Position numbers and translations under genes: made by a program. 37,606 bases of DNA, taken from NCBI RefSeq assembly GCF_003585885.1, contig NZ_NRHC01000057.1, positions 1 to 37,606 of the forward strand, read 5' to 3'. Source of the DNA: Psittacicella hinzii. GTDB taxonomy: Bacteria; Pseudomonadota; Gammaproteobacteria; Enterobacterales; Psittacicellaceae. Shown piece after piece: positions 33,306 to 37,606 of this stretch (within the stretch, counting starts at the first letter, position 1; every line of letters starts with the position of its first letter). Below the pieces are notes generated by a model. The model worked only from the letters and a program-made list of their open reading frames with translations. It was not told where the DNA came from and searched no databases.

Positions 33306-35780
33306 ATGTTGCACAAAGTTTTTAAATGTAGTAAGCTTTATCTTGGAATGACTGCAGTTATACTAAGTCAAAGCATGGCATTAAATTTAGCGTACGCCGA
33401 CACTGTTACTACAGATTTTACAAAAAATCTTCCATCTACGGATGTAGATTACTCTAATCCAGATTCGACTAGTGTTTTCTTGTTTAGAAACGTTGAAAAC
33501 TCTTTAACTTTGTCAGAGTTGGATCGTCGATACCCAGCCTTAAATTATACTTACTATAATACTTTTACTTCCCAAGTATATGAAGCAATTAAGGAAGAAC
33601 AGATAAAAAAGAGATTTTTATCTAAAGTTCCAACTTCAGATGGGAAAACCTATGACTATAATCAAATACCTATAGTCATTCAAGCGGATTATATGTTTTC
33701 TAAAGATCGTGGAGATCAGATTACTTACACAGGTAATGTCTCTATGATCCAAGGTGATCGTCATATAAAGGCTCAAGAAATAGTTTATACCCGTGGAGAA
33801 GACGGTAAACAATATATTACTGTAAAAGGTGATGTAAATTTAGCTTCTAATCAATTAGTGTTAGATGCCGATCAAATAGTTGTAGAGTTATTAAATTCAA
33901 ATACTCAAGAAGTTTCTGCTGATAAAACTACATTTGCTTTAGTGGATACTATTATGCACGGGCAAGCGGAGTCATTAGATTCTTCAGACAATATAACTAA
34001 ATTAAATAGATCTGAACTATATGCAGGTCCTATTCGTCCTTTTACCTTAAATATTGGTGCTAGTGAAACAATTATCGATATGAATAATCAAGAGCTTACT
34101 TTTAAAAGAGCTACAATTCGTATCGGTAAAGTACCTTTAATGTGGTTTCCTTCTTTTAGTGTAAATATTTCAGGTAAGCCACAAACTGGTTTTAAAGAGC
34201 CTACAATTGGCTTAAATTCGAATACAGGGTTTAATATTAATATTCCATTTGTCTGGTATATAAACCAGAATATGAAATATACTATTAGCGCTTTTTTTAG
34301 TTCGAAATTAGGCTTATTATTAAATAATAACTTAGATTTTGCTACTAAGTATGGTATCACGACCATAAATTATGCTTTCTCAGCACCATTTATGAATCGT
34401 AAAGATGATACTTATCGCTACTACTTAGGGGTTAGACACTTAGCAACTTTTGGTGATTATGATTTAAGTTTAAATTACCGCGGAGTTTCTGATAAAAGAT
34501 ACTTCTATGACTATTACAATAATACAGATTCATATTTAACTTCAAACTATAGTCTGTCTTATGCAAAAGATAATTGGTCATGGGATCTTTCGGCTTATAC
34601 TTTTAAACCAATTTATAATACCGAGAGCAAGGCTTACAACTCTGCTCCAGAGTTTAACTTTAATTATCGTCAACCTTTTGCTTATAACAAATTTAGATTT
34701 GCTCTAACAGGACAAGCTGCACACTTATATAATGGTGATGCTGACATTTATACTAAAGCAGATCGTTTTTACTTAAAGAGTTCGATTTTATATTCAGCAA
34801 CTAACTCTGTATTTAAATCAGATTACTCTTTATCTCAATACTTAAATTTTTATCATCAGTATAATCGTAATACTAATCGTTACGAGAATATCGTGAGATC
34901 TGCTCCTGAATTTAAAGCAGAATTTTCAACTAAACTAGTTAGAGATACCTTAGCTTTTGATCGCTATGCCGTAACTGTTACGCCTAGTTTTGGATATACT
35001 TTTAGACGTATTAGTAATAAGTATGATGAACGATTCCACAACTATGATTCATCAACGCAATTACCAAGTATTTTAATGGTGCAAAATGGCATCTATAACT
35101 ATGGTATTGATAGTTTACAAGATGCTAATGATATTAACTTAGGTTATAAAGTCTCTTATATTGATAGATTTTCTGGACAAGATAAATTATCTGCAAGAGT
35201 TAATCTAATTCAATCTATTACAAAGTTAAAATACTTAGATATTCAAACCAAACAAAGATATAGTAAATATAAAAGAAATTTAGTCCTAGGTGTTCACTAT
35301 AATATTGCAGACAAATTTAACTTTGACACTGCCAATATTATCGACTTAACTAAAGGCAACTCCTCTATGGGAGTAGTTTCTTTTAACTACCAGCCTAATC
35401 TAACTAATATAGTGCAGTTAAACTATAGATATGCTACTAAGAAGTACCTAGAAGATGCTTTAATTACCTCTTATAGAGATAAAGAAATCAAACAACTAGG
35501 TATTGCCTATGTTTGGGATATAAACCCGCAGCTATCTATGTTATTCTCTAACTACATTGATTTAAAAGATCGAAAATTAGTTGATCGTAATATTGCTTTT
35601 AACTATGTTTATTATGGTTGGTCTATTAGTATCTCTTATGAAAGACGTAGAGTTGGAGCAAATCAATATGAAAATGGTTTTGATTTCTCTCTAAATCTAA
35701 TTGGCTTTAATAATAGTTACAATAGTCGTTTTGGTCGTTATATCAATTCTGGTAAAATTCCTTTTGTAGGAAATCGTTAG
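33306..35780 (+). CDS. lptD: LPS-assembly protein LptD, cysteine-free mature form
   Basis: Outer-membrane barrel that, with the lipoprotein LptE, inserts lipopolysaccharide into the outer leaflet. A signal peptide spans residues 1-31 (cleavage AYA-DT). An OstA-like periplasmic domain follows (about 105-235; YTGNVSMIQGDRHIKAQEIV and KGDVNLASNQLVLDADQI). The region VPLMWFPSFSVNISGKPQTG and a long Tyr/Asn-rich barrel reach the C-terminus. The 824 residues compare with 784 in E. coli. The only cysteine is Cys8, inside the signal peptide. The disulfides that lock the periplasmic domain to the barrel in E. coli therefore cannot form. The C-terminal Cys-Cys pair aligns with YYG. No surA follows; the next gene is engB after a terminator. 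Confidence 0.93.
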   Translation: MLHKVFKCSKLYLGMTAVILSQSMALNLAYADTVTTDFTKNLPSTDVDYSNPDSTSVFLFRNVENSLTLSELDRRYPALNYTYYNTFTSQVYEAIKEEQIKKRFLSKVPTSDGKTYDYNQIPIVIQADYMFSKDRGDQITYTGNVSMIQGDRHIKAQEIVYTRGEDGKQYITVKGDVNLASNQLVLDADQIVVELLNSNTQEVSADKTTFALVDTIMHGQAESLDSSDNITKLNRSELYAGPIRPFTLNIGASETIIDMNNQELTFKRATIRIGKVPLMWFPSFSVNISGKPQTGFKEPTIGLNSNTGFNINIPFVWYINQNMKYTISAFFSSKLGLLLNNNLDFATKYGITTINYAFSAPFMNRKDDTYRYYLGVRHLATFGDYDLSLNYRGVSDKRYFYDYYNNTDSYLTSNYSLSYAKDNWSWDLSAYTFKPIYNTESKAYNSAPEFNFNYRQPFAYNKFRFALTGQAAHLYNGDADIYTKADRFYLKSSILYSATNSVFKSDYSLSQYLNFYHQYNRNTNRYENIVRSAPEFKAEFSTKLVRDTLAFDRYAVTVTPSFGYTFRRISNKYDERFHNYDSSTQLPSILMVQNGIYNYGIDSLQDANDINLGYKVSYIDRFSGQDKLSARVNLIQSITKLKYLDIQTKQRYSKYKRNLVLGVHYNIADKFNFDTANIIDLTKGNSSMGVVSFNYQPNLTNIVQLNYRYATKKYLEDALITSYRDKEIKQLGIAYVWDINPQLSMLFSNYIDLKDRKLVDRNIAFNYVYYGWSISISYERRRVGANQYENGFDFSLNLIGFNNSYNSRFGRYINSGKIPFVGNR

Positions 35781-35791
35781 TAAAAAAAAGG

Positions 35792-35816
35792 ATGGCTACT
35801 GTGAAGTAGCCATTTT
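35792..35816 (+). terminator. Intrinsic terminator of lptD
   Basis: ATGGCTACT and AGTAGCCAT form a 9-bp stem with a GTGA loop, followed by TTTTCTC. It ends a few bases before the engB start. Confidence 0.8.
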
Positions 35817-35821
35817 CTCAT

Positions 35822-36700
35822 ATGTTAAAATTAAATTATCAACGTACAAAATTTATTATGAGTTCTCCTTCAATTTCTAAACTACCAATTAATAATGGTT
35901 TAGAAGTTGCTTTTGTTGGAGTTTCGAATGCTGGTAAATCATCATTGCTAAATGCTTTATGTAATCAAAAAAGCTTAGCTAAAACTTCAAGTACTCCAGG
36001 GAGAACTCAATTAATTAATTTGTTTGCAGTGGCTCCATATGTAAATTTAGTAGACCTACCTGGATATGGTTATGCTGCTGTACCTGAAAAACTCAAAATA
36101 GAATGGCAAAAATCTTTAGGAACATACTTAGAAAAGCGTGAGTACTTAGCTGGTATTGTTCTCCTAATGGATTCTCGTCATCCTTTAAAGCCTTTAGATC
36201 AGCAAATGCTTCAGTGGTGTGTAGAGTTTTCAGTGCCAGTAGTGGTAGTTTTAACGAAAACTGATAAACTAACCCAATCAGAGTTAATGAAGCAAATTAG
36301 AAAAGTAGAAGAAGCTTTAATTGCTTTTACTATTGCGGATGAAAATAATCCAGATCCTCAACCTATTGAAATTATTCCTGTATCATCAATGAAGAAAAGA
36401 GGAATTGATAAACTTGCAAATGTGCTCGATAACTGGTTTTCTCCTGTTACGAGCAAGTATGAAGAGATGGGGATTACAGACTTAACTCCACCAGAAAGAG
36501 AACAGTTAACTTTACCTGATGAAGTTAAAACTGAAGTAAATACTGGTTTCTTAAGTCAAGCATTATCATCTAAAGAAACTAAAGGTAAAACTAATAAACA
36601 AAGGTATAGCCCTACAGCAAGACGTTTAGGTACTTCTAAACCATTTGTAGATCCAAAGAAATTACAAAATAAGAAAAAGTATTTTAAGAAGAGTAAATAG
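35822..36700 (+). CDS. engB: Ribosome biogenesis GTPase EngB (YihA/YsxC)
   Basis: GTPase needed for 50S subunit assembly. P-loop [14 protein letters not shown], switch [15 protein letters not shown]3 DLPGYGYA, G4 TKTD and G5 SSMKKRGID are all present. The start [20 protein letters not shown] matches the E. coli N-terminus, so 35822 was kept although an internal ATG exists. The protein has 292 residues against ~210. The extra ~85 residues form an acidic then strongly basic tail ending [10 protein letters not shown], perhaps an RNA-contact extension. No Shine-Dalgarno is obvious. mutM follows 10 nt later. Confidence 0.95.
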   Translation: MLKLNYQRTKFIMSSPSISKLPINNGLEVAFVGVSNAGKSSLLNALCNQKSLAKTSSTPGRTQLINLFAVAPYVNLVDLPGYGYAAVPEKLKIEWQKSLGTYLEKREYLAGIVLLMDSRHPLKPLDQQMLQWCVEFSVPVVVVLTKTDKLTQSELMKQIRKVEEALIAFTIADENNPDPQPIEIIPVSSMKKRGIDKLANVLDNWFSPVTSKYEEMGITDLTPPEREQLTLPDEVKTEVNTGFLSQALSSKETKGKTNKQRYSPTARRLGTSKPFVDPKKLQNKKKYFKKSK

Positions 36701-36710
36701 GAGGTAGAAG

Positions 36711-37589
36711 ATGCCTGAATTACCAGAGGTAGAAACTACCGTCAGAGGAATTAGCCCTTTAGTTTTAGGACGTAAAATTGTTCAAATCGTGATTAACAAT
36801 GATAAGTGCCGTCTTGTGCCTGGAAAAGAATTACTAGAGCAGGTTGGTACAAGCGTGCTAAAGGTCTTTCGTCGTGCTAAGTACGTATGTATAGATAATG
36901 GCAAAGGCTACATTGTTATTCATCTAGGTATGTCTGGAAATTTAAAAGTTGTCTCTCAAGACTTAGAAACTTTAAAGCATGACCATGTTCTAATTAAGTT
37001 TGATAACAATACAGAACTGCGTTATAACGATCACCGTCGCTTTGGTGGTGTTACGTTTATTGCAAAAGATGATTTTGACAATAATAAGTTATTTGCACAC
37101 AACGGTCCTGATGCTTTAAGTGAAGAGTTTAATAGAGATTACCTAGTGCATTTCTTGAAAAAGAAAACATTAAGACCAATTAAACTCTTTTTAATGGACA
37201 ACAAAGTAGTAGTTGGTGTTGGTAATATTTACGCTAATGAATCTTTATATGAATGTGGGATTAACCCATGTACATATGTTGCTGACTTAAGTGAAGAGCA
37301 AATGTTTGCCTTAGTTGATAGCATTAAAAGAATATTACATAAGTCAATTCAAGCAGGTGGTACAACTTTAAAAGATTTTGAACAACCTGATGGTAAACCT
37401 GGCTACTTTGCTCAAAGCTTACAATGCTATGGAAAAGAGGGAGAGTATAATCAAGAGTATAATGATTACTTCTGCAAAATTGAATTAGGAGGACGTAGCT
37501 CCTTTTTCCTCCCGAAAAAGCAACCTTTAATAGGTAGAGCTATAGATAAGTATAGTGAGCTTGTTGAACAAGCACAAAAAGCAAAATAA
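36711..37589 (+). CDS. mutM: Formamidopyrimidine-DNA glycosylase, zincless form
   Basis: Removes 8-oxoguanine and formamidopyrimidines and cleaves the abasic strand. The catalytic N-terminus MPELPEVETT (Pro2, Glu3), Lys57 in FRRAKYV, NDHRRFG and GVGNIYANE are intact over 292 residues. The C-terminal finger (about 240-271) keeps its frame, YGKEGE and LGGRSSFF with Arg262. The four zinc-binding cysteines align with Asn247, Tyr250, Leu267 and Lys270. Two cysteines nearby (239, 255) are not at finger positions. A 20-residue tail follows. GGAGGT five bases before the ATG is one of the best ribosome sites in the window. It is probably cotranscribed with engB. Confidence 0.94.
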   Translation: MPELPEVETTVRGISPLVLGRKIVQIVINNDKCRLVPGKELLEQVGTSVLKVFRRAKYVCIDNGKGYIVIHLGMSGNLKVVSQDLETLKHDHVLIKFDNNTELRYNDHRRFGGVTFIAKDDFDNNKLFAHNGPDALSEEFNRDYLVHFLKKKTLRPIKLFLMDNKVVVGVGNIYANESLYECGINPCTYVADLSEEQMFALVDSIKRILHKSIQAGGTTLKDFEQPDGKPGYFAQSLQCYGKEGEYNQEYNDYFCKIELGGRSSFFLPKKQPLIGRAIDKYSELVEQAQKAK

Positions 37590-37606
37590 TATAAAAGAGA
37601 TCGGTT

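Overview
The window is about 37.6 kb of AT-rich chromosome from a gammaproteobacterium, most likely a host-associated relative of the Pasteurellales. The evidence is protein similarity to enterobacterial families (GyrB, PotA, YidC, UbiH, Ppx), the order rpmH-rnpA-yidD-yidC-mnmE facing dnaA-dnaN-recF, and an LptD outer-membrane protein. I cannot name the species from sequence alone.

Layout. 1-550: end of an rRNA operon (5S rRNA, tRNA-Val) and two terminators. 551-3194: a LysP-like lysine permease and a HAD phosphatase, divergently transcribed. 3245-5936: two ubiquinone-ring hydroxylases (ubiH, ubiI-like). 6087-9866: an unrecognised 583-residue protein and two proteins with extremely His/Cys-rich N-termini, all downstream of mnmE. 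9868-13894: mnmE, yidC, yidD, rnpA and rpmH, all on the minus strand. 13895-14218: AT-rich gap between rpmH and dnaA. 14219-20481: dnaA, dnaN and recF on the plus strand, then gyrB inverted (20519-22957). 23102-27300: katalase gene, a large non-coding gap, mscL, a membrane protein of unknown function and a candidate small RNA. 27310-30863: potABC, ratA and rnfH. 30902-32527: ppx. 32667-33206: a tRNA-Ser/Arg/Arg operon with two consensus promoters. 33306-37589: lptD, engB and mutM.

The most unusual part is the replication-initiation block. The gene in the dnaA position encodes 1233 residues instead of about 450. Its last ~375 residues align with DnaA domains III and IV. They are preceded by roughly 480 residues of unrecognised sequence and a ~300-residue charged linker. 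By manual alignment the box VII arginines and the DHTT-type DNA-recognition signature are replaced. The upstream gap has no canonical DnaA box and no GATC site, but it does have a 16-bp direct repeat around a TTATC core. DnaN is also enlarged and divergent, and recF sits behind a terminator-like hairpin. Together these suggest a rewired initiation system; that is inference.

Other departures from family norms: an LptD whose mature part has no cysteine, a MutM that has lost all four zinc-finger cysteines, a potABC operon with no potD beside it, and two candidate structured RNAs. Coordinates of short sites were counted by hand and may be off by one or two bases.
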